From assembly GCF_025562755.1 (NCBI RefSeq), contig NZ_CP103300.1, positions 2,226,501-2,290,500 on the forward strand: a stretch of DNA of 64,000 nt. The letters are read 5' to 3'. Below, piece after piece: positions 1 to 8,403 of the stretch. The position numbers and the translations under genes are program-made. The notes beneath the pieces were generated by a model, which was not told the DNA's origin, made no database searches, and saw only the letters and a program-made list of their open reading frames with translations. The DNA comes from Endozoicomonas euniceicola (lineage in GTDB: Bacteria > Pseudomonadota > Gammaproteobacteria > Pseudomonadales > Endozoicomonadaceae). Every line of letters starts with the position of its first letter. Position 1 is the first letter of the stretch.

Positions 1-753
1 ATGGTGAACGCAATCTCAAACAGACATATCAATATCTTCTACGCTCTGCTGGACACAGAGGCCAATCCTGACAACTTATCATATGAACTGCGGTTTGCAG
101 CCGCACATGAACATCTCGATATCGTCAACGTTCTGCTGGACAGAGGTGTCAAGCCCTGCGAGTGGCTAAGACCTCTGGAGTGGGCAGCCTTAAATAGACA
201 TCTCTATATCGTCAACGCTCTGCTGGACAGAGGTGCCAGGCCCAGCGATTCGCCAAAATCTCTGGAGTGGGCAGCCTCAAATGGACATCTCAATATCGTC
301 AACGCTCTGCTGGACAAAGGTGCCAAGCCCAGCGATTCGCCAGAAGCTCTGGAGTGGGCAGCCTCAGACGGAAATATCTATATCGTCAATACCCTGCTGG
401 CCTACGGTGTCCAGCCCAGCCAGTTACAAAAAGCTCTGGATCGGGCTGTTTCCAAAGGACATAACGAGGTCGTCAATAACCTGCTGGCCAACGGTGCCCA
501 GCCCAGCCTGTCATCAGAAATGCATGAGCTGGCAATTTCCAGAGGACATACCAAAACCGTCGAGATTGTCGAGGCGGCCAAAAATCATGCCTTAATGCCA
601 GGACAAGCAAAATCTCTGTGTTTACAAGCCCGTAACGCCATTCGTACTCTGCTGATCAATAATCCGGCCAACGCTGATCAATCACTGAAGAAGGTGATCT
701 ACTCTCTGCCCCTGCCCACCCATATGAAAAACTATTTGTTTGAACCTCTGTGA
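1..753 (+). CDS. Ankyrin-repeat protein with C-terminal SOCS-box-like motif (putative host-targeted effector)
   Basis: The 250-residue frame opens at the window edge, so the true N-terminus may lie upstream. Residues ~1-190 are about six short ankyrin repeats of 29 residues, with recurring LEWAAS, IVNALLD and GAKPS blocks; the DNA repeats with an 87-bp period. The last ~50 residues resemble the SOCS box of eukaryotic ASB proteins. Residues 205-214 (SLCLQARNAI) fit an Elongin-BC box with Ala in place of the usual Cys. Residues 233-246 (IYSLPLPTHMKNYL) fit the Cullin-5 box (LPLP, then YL). In eukaryotes this layout makes a substrate receptor for Cul5 ubiquitin ligases, with the ankyrins binding the target. 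No signal peptide is visible. The repeats are certain; the SOCS assignment is motif-based and any host role is inferred. Confidence 0.8.
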   Translation: MVNAISNRHINIFYALLDTEANPDNLSYELRFAAAHEHLDIVNVLLDRGVKPCEWLRPLEWAALNRHLYIVNALLDRGARPSDSPKSLEWAASNGHLNIVNALLDKGAKPSDSPEALEWAASDGNIYIVNTLLAYGVQPSQLQKALDRAVSKGHNEVVNNLLANGAQPSLSSEMHELAISRGHTKTVEIVEAAKNHALMPGQAKSLCLQARNAIRTLLINNPANADQSLKKVIYSLPLPTHMKNYLFEPL

Positions 754-1025
754 CCCAATGGCACTGACTTAAGCACGAAAGGCCGGAAGACAAAGGCTCA
801 GAGCGTAGCAGGGGTAATCAAAAATCACTCTGCTCCGGCCATTCCCTGAAAAAGTAAACCTATGAATAAAGAACTGTAAGTATTACTGGTGCGGGAGCAT
901 GTGCTTTGGGCTTTGGAGCAACATAACGAACAGTGACACGACTTCTGCCAATTACTTAATAGTTTAATTTTTAGATAACTTCCTATACCGTTGTCGTTCA
1001 ATATTTTTGACCAATATAAGTGATA

Positions 1026-2426
1026 ATGGATTACTTTCCTCTTTTTATGGATATCAGGCAGCGCCCTTGCCTGATCGTTGGTGGTGGCGATGTTGCCTTG
1101 CGAAAAGCCAGGGTTCTCAAAGAGGCCGGAGCGTTTATTCGCATCGTCGCCCAGCAGGTGAGCGACGAATTAAAGGAGCTGCTGAATAGCCCTGAGCACC
1201 AGATTTATGAGCGTGGCTTTTGTCAAAATGATCTGGATGATGCGTTTGTGGTTATTGCGGCAACCGATCAACAGGCCACCAATCAATTAGTCGCCGAATC
1301 GGCAAAGCAGAAAAACCTTATCGTCAATGTAGTGGACTCTCCGGCAGACAGTAACGCCATTATGCCCGCTATTGTGGATCGCTCCCCGGTGATAGCGGCT
1401 TTTTCCACCGGCGGGAAGGCTCCGGTGCTGGCAAGAATGCTGCGTGAAAAACTTGAGAGCCTGTTACCCTCGCGTTATGGATCACTGGCGACACTGGCCG
1501 GACGCTATCGCAGCCGTGTGATTGAGCGTTTTGACTCAATAAACGATAGACGTCGTTTCTGGGAAACGATTTTTTCCGGCACGGCAGCAGAAGCTGCTCT
1601 TAACGGTGACGAGGAAGGTGCTGAAAGGCAGATTGAGACTCAGTTAGCAAACCAGAAAAAACAAAAGACGGGTGAAGTCTACCTGGTAGGCGCAGGACCT
1701 GGCGATCCAGACCTGCTGACATTCAGGGCTTTGCGCCTGATGCAGCAGGCAGACGTAGTGCTTTATGACCGTCTTGTTTCCGAACCCATCCGGGCACTGT
1801 GCCGCCGGGATGCCGAGTACATCTACGTGGGCAAAAAGTGCGCTAAGCACATTAAGCCCCAGCCTGAAATCAATGACTTACTGGTTGAACAGGCCAAAAT
1901 GGGTAAGCGGGTGCTTCGGCTCAAAGGCGGTGATCCGTTTATCTTTGGCCGGGGTGGAGAGGAACTGGAATCTTTAGCCCGGGAAAATATCCCTTTTCAG
2001 GTAGTGCCGGGCATCACAGCAGCATCAGGCTGTGCCTCTTACGCCGGGATTCCCCTCACCCACAGGGATCATGCCCAGTCCGTTCGCTTTGTCACCGGCC
2101 ATGAGCAAAATAACGGCTGCTCCCTTGACTGGCAGAGCCTGAGCAAACCAAACCAGACCCTGGTCTTTTATATGGGTTTATTAAAGCTGGGGCACATCTG
2201 CGATCAGTTGATAACCCACGGATGTTCTGCCAGGACACCTGCCGCCTTGATAGAAAAGGGGACAACCAGTCAGCAGCGGGTCATCACGGCTGATCTGTCA
2301 ACACTTCCCTCTCTGGTGAAAGAAAAAGAGATTCGATCACCTGCACTAATTATTATTGGCGGGGTAGTTGAATTGCAGGCATCTTTGAATTGGAAGAAAT
2401 TCACCAATAGCTCCAGTGAAATCTAA
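1026..2426 (+). CDS. cysG: Siroheme synthase (trifunctional CysG)
   Basis: CysG makes siroheme from uroporphyrinogen III: two SAM-dependent methylations, then NAD-dependent oxidation and iron insertion. The 466-residue protein has both halves. The N-terminal precorrin-2 dehydrogenase/ferrochelatase has a Rossmann motif (LIVGGGDVA, ~residues 17-25). The C-terminal uroporphyrinogen methyltransferase shows VGAGPGDPDLLT, GGDPFIFGRGGEE and VPGITAA. The ATG at 1026 is preferred over an in-frame GTG at 1020 because CysG proteins typically begin MDY-PLF. It lies upstream of asrABC on the same strand, and AsrC is a siroheme enzyme, so the product probably serves that pathway. A 687-bp gap separates it from asrA, which suggests separate transcription. 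Confidence 0.96.
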   Translation: MDYFPLFMDIRQRPCLIVGGGDVALRKARVLKEAGAFIRIVAQQVSDELKELLNSPEHQIYERGFCQNDLDDAFVVIAATDQQATNQLVAESAKQKNLIVNVVDSPADSNAIMPAIVDRSPVIAAFSTGGKAPVLARMLREKLESLLPSRYGSLATLAGRYRSRVIERFDSINDRRRFWETIFSGTAAEAALNGDEEGAERQIETQLANQKKQKTGEVYLVGAGPGDPDLLTFRALRLMQQADVVLYDRLVSEPIRALCRRDAEYIYVGKKCAKHIKPQPEINDLLVEQAKMGKRVLRLKGGDPFIFGRGGEELESLARENIPFQVVPGITAASGCASYAGIPLTHRDHAQSVRFVTGHEQNNGCSLDWQSLSKPNQTLVFYMGLLKLGHICDQLITHGCSARTPAALIEKGTTSQQRVITADLSTLPSLVKEKEIRSPALIIIGGVVELQASLNWKKFTNSSSEI

Positions 2427-2453
2427 CACCATTTGATTGAATCATTAAATAGA

Positions 2454-2494
2454 AACAGTGAATACCGAAACATTAGAATTCAGTATTCACTGTT
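2454..2494 (+). terminator. Hairpin after cysG, possible terminator
   Basis: A perfect 12-bp inverted repeat (AACAGTGAATAC / GTATTCACTGTT) with a 17-nt loop lies 28 bp after the cysG stop. An A/T-rich stretch follows, but there is no uninterrupted T-run, so termination is likely rather than certain. Confidence 0.5.
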
Positions 2495-2547
2495 ATCAAT
2501 TTAATTAAAATGCTGTTTATCGATCGTTTTTTATTCAAATAAAGGTA

Positions 2548-2566
2548 GTTATTGATAATCATTATT
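2548..2566. promoter_or_regulatory. Fur-box-like site
   Basis: The sequence GTTATTGATAATCATTATT matches the classic 19-bp Fur box at 16 of 19 positions by hand comparison. It lies between cysG and asrA in AT-rich DNA, so a chance match is possible. Iron control would make sense next to genes for siroheme and iron-sulfur proteins. Confidence 0.35.
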
Positions 2567-2867
2567 TTTTACATTATCTATACCTCAAAAAACTCAATAA
2601 GCATCCGCAAAAGTACTTATGGATTTACCAACATATTCCTATCTATGATGCTCAGCAGCGAAGCTGGGAAGGTTATTCGACAAGGCTGTCTTATCAACTC
2701 AGTATTTTTTCAGAAGTCAGGCTGAATGAATAAAGAAGGTATAAAAAACCAGGACATATTTAATTTTGGCTGACTGCCTTGTTAATTTTATGATCGTTTG
2801 CCAGATATTTTTTTATGAATTCAACAACCAGATGCACTGCTGAATAAGCATATAAAATACCTTTTAA

Positions 2868-2881
2868 TTGATTATTATCTA
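2868..2881. promoter_or_regulatory. FNR/Anr-box-like site upstream of asrA
   Basis: TTGATTATTATCTA matches the FNR consensus TTGAT-N4-ATCAA at 9 of 10 fixed positions. It is ~230 bp upstream of asrA. asr operons are known to be induced anaerobically, so such a site is plausible, but the AT-rich setting weakens the case. Confidence 0.3.
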
Positions 2882-3113
2882 CTGTCTACATTTCAAAATA
2901 ATACATTGCTGTTTTGTATTGGTTATTTTTAAACCATTTATCTCAGTTGATAAGTCCCGGTAGCCAGTAATGATTCCAGAGGTTAACTATTTCTGCGCGC
3001 ATTTGGATAAAAATTAACCGGTTTGTTATTCAAGTACCCGAAAAATAAATTCGGGTACTCATGCCTTAAGTAGTCTGGAGTGCTTTTGCATTTCAGAGTC
3101 AAAGGAGTTGCTT

Positions 3114-4151
3114 ATGAGTTTATCGTTGACCAATGGCGCCCTGAATGAAGTGTTTGAGACATTGTCCAGGCACTATCGAATCATGGCGCCTGTTCGTATT
3201 GTCGGTGGTGGGCGGTTTTCCGATACCGACAACATCCAATATGGCGAAGTGTCCACTGCCGAAGAGATCGTCTGGGAGGAGAAGTCCCATTTTTCTCCCA
3301 AAGAAGTGATTGCCCCGATCACCCAGACGCTGTTTCAGTTCCACGAAGGCCAGCTGATTACGTCTTCTGTTGACCGCCGCAAGATACTGCTGTTTATGCG
3401 CCCATGCGATATCCACGGTCTCCGTCAGCTCGACAATATGTTTCTGAAAAATGGCGACAATGAAGACTTTTACTACAAACGATTGCGGGAAAAAGTCAAA
3501 GTCGCCATGTTCGAGTGCAAAACCGGCTGGGACAGCTGCTTTTGCGTATCCATGAATACCCACGAAACCAGCGACTACGACATCGCCTGTCGCTTCAGCG
3601 AGTCCGGGGCAGACATTCATTTCCAGTGTAATGAACTGCGCGAGGCCTTTGCGGAGCATGGCACTGAGAGCAATTTTAAACCGGAGTTCATCAAGGAAAA
3701 CCAGTTTACCCTGAAGTTACCCGAGAGCACCGGGCTGTCGGCTCAGGAAATCAGGGATCGAACCATCGGACACCCGTTGTTTGATGAATACGACCGCCGT
3801 TGTGTTGAGTGCGGCCGCTGCACCACTTCCTGTGGCACCTGCTCCTGCTACAGCGTCAATGACGTACATTACACCGAAAACGCTAATTTCGGTGAGCGCC
3901 AGAGAATCTGGTCATCCTGCATTATCCCCGGTTTTTCTGATATGGCCGGCGGCCACTCTTACCGCCAGCGCAGCGGTGAACGACTGAGATACCGACTCCT
4001 GCATAAAATGGTTGACCACAAAGAACGGTTTGGCGATCACATGTGCGTGGGTTGTGGCCGCTGCGACGACCGCTGCCCGCAGTATATCTCTTTTTCCAAC
4101 ATGGTCAGCAAGGTCACCACCGCGCTTGAGGAGACTCAACATGCAGAATAA
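3114..4151 (+). CDS. asrA: Anaerobic sulfite reductase subunit A (iron-sulfur protein)
   Basis: The AsrA subunit carries electrons to AsrC for NADH-dependent reduction of sulfite to sulfide. The 345-residue protein has two ferredoxin-type Cys clusters near its C-terminus: CVECGRCTTSCGTCSC (~residues 229-244) and CVGCGRCDDRCP (~residues 310-321). The ATG at 3114 has a good ribosome-binding site (AAAGGAG, seven bases upstream). It is first in an asrA-asrB-asrC-ferritin-like run, and its end overlaps asrB by 11 bp, which suggests translational coupling. Length and order match the Salmonella asr operon. Confidence 0.95.
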   Translation: MSLSLTNGALNEVFETLSRHYRIMAPVRIVGGGRFSDTDNIQYGEVSTAEEIVWEEKSHFSPKEVIAPITQTLFQFHEGQLITSSVDRRKILLFMRPCDIHGLRQLDNMFLKNGDNEDFYYKRLREKVKVAMFECKTGWDSCFCVSMNTHETSDYDIACRFSESGADIHFQCNELREAFAEHGTESNFKPEFIKENQFTLKLPESTGLSAQEIRDRTIGHPLFDEYDRRCVECGRCTTSCGTCSCYSVNDVHYTENANFGERQRIWSSCIIPGFSDMAGGHSYRQRSGERLRYRLLHKMVDHKERFGDHMCVGCGRCDDRCPQYISFSNMVSKVTTALEETQHAE

Positions 4152-4986
4152 CGCCGGGCTGTATACGCCAAACGCAACGGAGCAGGAAGAGTGCGCCAAC
4201 CACTACCTGCCCAGGCCTTACCGTATTGAACGCATCATCAAGCACACCAAAGACGAGTGGGCTTTCATGGTGCCGGTTGATTTCGAAGGTGGGTTCGACA
4301 AGTTTGTTGAAGTATCACTGCCCCTGGCCGGTGAATGCCCTATTTCGATTTCAGACTTTGGTGAAGGCTGGATTGAGCTGGTCATTCGTCGTGTCGGCAA
4401 AGTCACCAGCAAACTGTTCGAACTGAAGGCAGGCGATACGATCTACCTGCGTGGCCCGATGGGCAATGGTTATCCGGTTCATGAAGAGTTTGTCGGCAAC
4501 AACCTCACCGTAATCGCCGGAGGCACCGGTGTCGCTCCTGCCCGCTCCGTGATCAACTATTTCATGAGAAATCGTGACCAGGTTCAGGAGATGGATGTGA
4601 TTGTCGGCTTCAGAAGCCGGGAGCATGTCCTGTTTGCGGACGATATCGAGGTGTGGAAAGAGCGCTTCAACACCATTGTCACCCTGGACGAAGGCGACCC
4701 GGAAAAGGGTGAGAACATCGGTCTGGTGACTAAATACCTGGACGGATTGAATTACGAAAACCCTGAACGACACCACTATGTGGTGGTGGGGCCGCCCATG
4801 ATGATCAAGTTTACAGTGAAAGGCTTGCTGGACAACGGCGCAAGGGAAGATCGTATCTGGGTATCCCACGAACGCAGAATGGCCTGCGCTGTCGGTAAAT
4901 GCGGCCACTGTCGTGTAGGTAATACGTATATCTGTCTTGACGGTCCTGTTTTCCGTTACGACCACTCCAAGCATCTGGTGGACTGA
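4141..4986 (+). CDS. asrB: Anaerobic sulfite reductase subunit B (flavin/NAD-binding)
   Basis: The NAD(P)H-oxidising flavoprotein subunit of anaerobic sulfite reductase, related to dihydroorotate dehydrogenase electron-transfer subunits. In 281 residues it has a ferredoxin-reductase FAD domain, an NAD-binding motif (VIAGGTGVAPARS) and a C-terminal iron-sulfur Cys cluster (CAVGKCGHCRVGNTYIC). The frame is open from 4012, but the ATG at 4141 is chosen: it gives the family length and overlaps the asrA stop in the usual coupled way. asrC follows after 11 bp. Confidence 0.95.
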   Translation: MQNNAGLYTPNATEQEECANHYLPRPYRIERIIKHTKDEWAFMVPVDFEGGFDKFVEVSLPLAGECPISISDFGEGWIELVIRRVGKVTSKLFELKAGDTIYLRGPMGNGYPVHEEFVGNNLTVIAGGTGVAPARSVINYFMRNRDQVQEMDVIVGFRSREHVLFADDIEVWKERFNTIVTLDEGDPEKGENIGLVTKYLDGLNYENPERHHYVVVGPPMMIKFTVKGLLDNGAREDRIWVSHERRMACAVGKCGHCRVGNTYICLDGPVFRYDHSKHLVD

Positions 4987-4997
4987 GGTTTTAGAGC

Positions 4998-6020
4998 ATG
5001 CCTTTAGATATAGATATCATTAAAACCCGTGCAAACATGGACTACAGACTCTCCAAGGTACGCGGGGAGTGTATGCTGAGCCTCAGGACCGTGGGTGGTA
5101 CCATACCGGCTCACTTGCTGGATGTAGCCAGGGACGTGGCGCAGAAATACGGCAACGGCACCGTTCGTCTGACCACTCGCCAGAAGCTGGCGATGCCGGG
5201 TATCCGCTATGAGGATATTCCGGCGGTTAACAAGATGATTGCCCCGTTCATCAAGGAAATGACCATTGATACCTGTGGTATCGAGCAGGACCCTGAAGAA
5301 GGTTATAAGAGCATTGGTGGTCGCAACATCGTTACCTGTCAGGGTAACCGTATCTGCGTGAAAGCCAACTGCGACACTACGGGGATCGCCAGACGCCTGG
5401 AAAAACTGATCTACCCGTCCAAATACCATCTGAAAGTCGTTATCGCCGGTTGCCCTCAGGATTGCGCCAAAGCCAACCTGGGTGATATTGGCATCTTTGG
5501 TATTGCGCAGATGGAGTATGACCGTGAGCGTTGCATTGGCTGCAATAAGTGTGCAGAGCTTTGTGACCAGCACGCGGCCCAGTGCCTGCATCCGAGCCAG
5601 GGCAAAATCCTTAAAGAAGAGACCAAGTGCATAGGTTGTGGCGAGTGCGCCCTGGTCTGCCCGACCCTGGCCTGGCACCGCAACCCGAAAAAACTGTATA
5701 TGGTCAAGCTCGGTGGCCGTACTTCAAAAGTGACCCCGCGAATTGGCAAGATGTTCCTGAACTGGGTAACGGAAGACGTGATCGCCCAGGTCATTGAAAA
5801 CATCTGGAAGTTCTCTGCTCACATGCTCGACGGCTCTCCCAAGTACCTGCACATGGGACACCTGATTGACGTCGCTGGCTACCATAAATTCAAGGAATGG
5901 GTGCTGAAAGACGTTGAGCTGAATCCGGAAGCCAAAGTCGCCGACCGCATGTACTGGCTGGAAAATGAGTACGTCGCGAATATGCACGTTAAAGACCCTG
6001 ACAAGCATGGAATTCACTAA
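4998..6020 (+). CDS. asrC: Anaerobic sulfite reductase subunit C (siroheme catalytic subunit)
   Basis: The catalytic subunit reduces sulfite to sulfide at a coupled siroheme/4Fe-4S centre. The 340-residue protein shows the sulfite-reductase core (TCQGNRICVKANCDT, then CPQDCAKANLGDIGI). Two extra ferredoxin clusters follow, CIGCNKCAELC and CIGCGECALVCP, as is typical of AsrC. The start ATG is 11 bp after asrB. Its TAA stop overlaps the ATG of the next gene (TAATG), so the ferritin-like gene is in the same translated unit. Confidence 0.95.
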   Translation: MPLDIDIIKTRANMDYRLSKVRGECMLSLRTVGGTIPAHLLDVARDVAQKYGNGTVRLTTRQKLAMPGIRYEDIPAVNKMIAPFIKEMTIDTCGIEQDPEEGYKSIGGRNIVTCQGNRICVKANCDTTGIARRLEKLIYPSKYHLKVVIAGCPQDCAKANLGDIGIFGIAQMEYDRERCIGCNKCAELCDQHAAQCLHPSQGKILKEETKCIGCGECALVCPTLAWHRNPKKLYMVKLGGRTSKVTPRIGKMFLNWVTEDVIAQVIENIWKFSAHMLDGSPKYLHMGHLIDVAGYHKFKEWVLKDVELNPEAKVADRMYWLENEYVANMHVKDPDKHGIH

Positions 6021-6496
6021 TGAACATTCAGTTTAACATTGAGCAAGTGTTGATCATGGCTGAGCGTATTGAGAGGAATACGGTCAACTATTACCAGAAC
6101 GCAGCGGCGGCGGTCGAAGCCCCGGAACAAAAAGCGTTCCTGAACAAAATGGTTCAGATTGAATCTCAGCATGAAAGCGATTTTGCCCACATGCGCAACC
6201 AGCTGACCCAACAGGAGAAGGAAAGCACGGCATTCGACCCTGAAAACCACTACATTCAGTACTGCCAGAACCATGCTGACATGCAGAAGCTGAATGAGCA
6301 GCCGGTGGATTTTACCGATATCGGCTCCATTATCCGTGGTGCAATCGAACATGAAAAAGAGGCGATCCTCTTCTATCTGGGTATGAAGGCTTACATTCCG
6401 GAACGACTGGGCAAGGAGAAAATAGACGACATCATTAGTGAAGAGATGTCCCATATTAATATTCTTCAGGAGCACTACAAGGTTCTGGCTGTCTGA
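6020..6496 (+). CDS. Ferritin-like/rubrerythrin-like diiron protein coupled to asrABC
   Basis: A 158-residue, mainly helical protein of the ferritin-like superfamily. Candidate diiron ligands are E19, E48-x-x-H51, E114 and E142/H145. No rubredoxin domain is present. The start codon overlaps the asrC stop, so it is very probably co-translated with the sulfite reductase. A role in iron storage, or in peroxide removal protecting the oxygen-sensitive centres of AsrABC, is inferred from family and position. The exact enzyme activity cannot be read from the sequence. Confidence 0.8.
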   Translation: MNIQFNIEQVLIMAERIERNTVNYYQNAAAAVEAPEQKAFLNKMVQIESQHESDFAHMRNQLTQQEKESTAFDPENHYIQYCQNHADMQKLNEQPVDFTDIGSIIRGAIEHEKEAILFYLGMKAYIPERLGKEKIDDIISEEMSHINILQEHYKVLAV

Positions 6497-6524
6497 ATCA
6501 GCAATTCGGTCTAACACGGATACC

Positions 6525-6560
6525 AAAAAAATGGGGTGCAACATAAGCGGTTGCACCCCA
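6525..6560 (-). terminator. Rho-independent terminator for orn, probably shared with the asr unit
   Basis: A perfect 11-bp stem (TGGGGTGCAAC / GTTGCACCCCA) with a 7-nt loop. On the minus strand it is followed by seven T residues, a textbook terminator for orn. It also lies 35 bp after the ferritin-like gene, so it probably separates the convergent units. Confidence 0.85.
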
Positions 6561-6591
6561 CAACCATCTGTTTCAAAAATCAAAAAAACCG

Positions 6592-7137
6592 TTAACTGCC
6601 AATAAAAAACTGCCGGTAGTAACGCAGCTCTTCGATAGACTCACGAATATCTTCCAAAGCCAGGTGCGTTCCTTTCTTGCTGAAACCATCCATAATGTCA
6701 GGCTTCCAGCGACGCGCCAGCTCTTTCAGGGTACTGACATCGATATTACGGTAATGGAAGAAATCATGCAGTTCTGGCATGTAACGGTGCAGGAAGCGAC
6801 GGTCCTGACCAATACTGTTGCCGCACATTGGAGAGATACCCGGCTCAATATGATCTTTCAGAAAATCCAGGGTCAGTCGCTCAGCTTCAGCCAGTGAAAT
6901 GGCACTCTGCCGCACACGTTCAGTGAGCCCCGTCTGGGCATGGGTTTTGATGCACCACTCGTTCATGTTGTTGAGTACATCGTCACTCTCATGAATTGCA
7001 ATAACAGGACCTTCAGCAATCTGATTGAGCTGCCCGTCGGTTACAATGGTGGCGATCTCAAGGATTCGATCGGTATCAGGCTCCAGACCTGTCATTTCCA
7101 GATCAATCCAGATCAGATTATCCGCTTTTGCCATCAA
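6592..7137 (-). CDS. orn: Oligoribonuclease
   Basis: Orn is a 3'-5' exoribonuclease that degrades 2-5-mer RNAs, the end products of mRNA decay, and linear pGpG. The 181-residue protein begins with the DEDD-type exonuclease motif (LIWIDLEMTGLEP) and keeps the later CGNSIGQDRRFL and HLALEDIRESI blocks; length is normal. The protein begins MMAK, so the start could be the second Met at 7134. It is divergent from rsgA, as in Pseudomonas, with a 236-bp gap that must hold both promoters. Confidence 0.96.
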   Translation of the reverse strand: MMAKADNLIWIDLEMTGLEPDTDRILEIATIVTDGQLNQIAEGPVIAIHESDDVLNNMNEWCIKTHAQTGLTERVRQSAISLAEAERLTLDFLKDHIEPGISPMCGNSIGQDRRFLHRYMPELHDFFHYRNIDVSTLKELARRWKPDIMDGFSKKGTHLALEDIRESIEELRYYRQFFIGS

Positions 7138-7373
7138 ACACCCGGTAGTTAAGTAGAGTTACAAACGCCTGTATGATAAGGCTTGTATGCAAAAAAAAGT
7201 ACAGCAATTGTGTACTTCGGCTGGCATATTAAGTCTACACCTTCATACTATGTCGTTAAAACCATGGTCGTTAAAATCGTATCGGTGAAATCTGCGAGTT
7301 AAATGAATCTTCTTTCTCTGCTCGACTGAGACTTGACCAAACCATTCTTTCATTATGAACCTTAAGAGATAAC

Positions 7374-8399
7374 ATGAGTAAGCGCAAACTAACGCGCAGA
7401 CAGAGCTGGCGCATTCAGAAAATTCAGGAAGAGCGCATAGCCCGGGCTCGCAAATGGGAAAGCCAGATTGAGCAAGAGCTGCAGAGCGAAGACCTGGGGC
7501 CGGAACAGGAAGGCCTGGTGACCGCTCATTACGGTGCCACCCTGGATATTGAGTCTGCTGGCGGCCCCGGAAAACCCCGTCGCTGCCACCTGCGCCGCAA
7601 CCTTCCCCCTCTTGTCACGGGTGACAAGGTCGTCTGGCGGCCTTCAACCAAAGACGAAACCGGCGTGGTTGTCGCTCTGGACGAACGCTCCAACCTGCTG
7701 ACCCGTCCGGATAACCACGGTCGCATCAAGCCGGTTGCAGCCAATATTGACTACATTGTGCTGGTCATTGCGCCTGTACCGATTCCTCACCTGAACCTGA
7801 TTGATCGCTACCTGATCGCAGCAGAAACCGTCGGGATCGAGCCCGTTATCCTCCTGAACAAGGTTGATCTGCTGGATGACGAGGGGATGGAAATGATGAT
7901 CGATATGTTATCGGTCTACCAGCAGATCGGTTATCGCATCCTCACGGCTTCCACCCGCTCCGACCATGGTCTGGATGAACTGAAGGATATGCTGGATGAG
8001 CATACCAGCGTATTCGTGGGACAAAGCGGCGTGGGCAAGTCCTCGCTGGTCAATGCCCTGCTGCCCGGCATTGATACCCTGGTTGGAGAGCTGTCAGAAG
8101 CCACCGGCAAAGGCATGCACACCACCACCGCTGCCAAGCTGTTCCATTTTCCGGCCGGTGGAACACTCATCGACTCCCCTGGTATTCGTGAGTTCGGTTT
8201 GTGGCACATTACTCCGGAAGAAGTCATCCAGGGGTTCCGGGAGTTCCGGCCATTTCTCGGTTACTGCAAGTTCAGGGACTGCAAACACGAACAGGAACCC
8301 GGCTGCGCCATCCACAAAGCCCTGGAAGACGGTGAGATCACGGAAGAACGGTTGTTCAGCTATCGACAGATTCTTGCCTCGCAGCAGATGAGTCCATAG
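7374..8399 (+). CDS. rsgA: Ribosome small-subunit biogenesis GTPase RsgA
   Basis: A circularly permuted GTPase that checks late 30S maturation. In 341 residues the motifs run in the permuted order: LNKVDLL (G4), GQSGVGKSSLVNALLP (G1), then DSPGIREFG (G3). A C-terminal zinc site follows (CKFRDCKHEQEPGC). The start ATG at 7374 follows AAGAGAT. The last ~60 bp of the gene are present again at ~9858-9919 as part of a tandem duplication, but this copy is intact. Confidence 0.96.
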   Translation: MSKRKLTRRQSWRIQKIQEERIARARKWESQIEQELQSEDLGPEQEGLVTAHYGATLDIESAGGPGKPRRCHLRRNLPPLVTGDKVVWRPSTKDETGVVVALDERSNLLTRPDNHGRIKPVAANIDYIVLVIAPVPIPHLNLIDRYLIAAETVGIEPVILLNKVDLLDDEGMEMMIDMLSVYQQIGYRILTASTRSDHGLDELKDMLDEHTSVFVGQSGVGKSSLVNALLPGIDTLVGELSEATGKGMHTTTAAKLFHFPAGGTLIDSPGIREFGLWHITPEEVIQGFREFRPFLGYCKFRDCKHEQEPGCAIHKALEDGEITEERLFSYRQILASQQMSP

Positions 8400-8403
8400 A
8401 GTT

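Larger units (their letters stand above)
2495..3113. other. AT-rich intergenic region upstream of asrABC
   Basis: About 620 bp without a convincing gene. It holds a Fur-box-like and an FNR-box-like sequence, listed separately. One frame is open across ~2570-2730 (containing IPIYDAQQRSWEGYSTRL) but has no start codon or ribosome-binding site and may be a gene remnant. The region presumably carries the asr promoter. Confidence 0.5.

Noticed and set aside
2570..2740. Possible short gene in the cysG-asrA gap
   Set aside because: The frame is open but has no start codon with a ribosome-binding site and no known motif.
4012..4140. Upstream extension of asrB
   Set aside because: It overlaps most of the AsrA C-terminus and gives an unusual N-terminus. 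The ATG at 4141 yields the family length.
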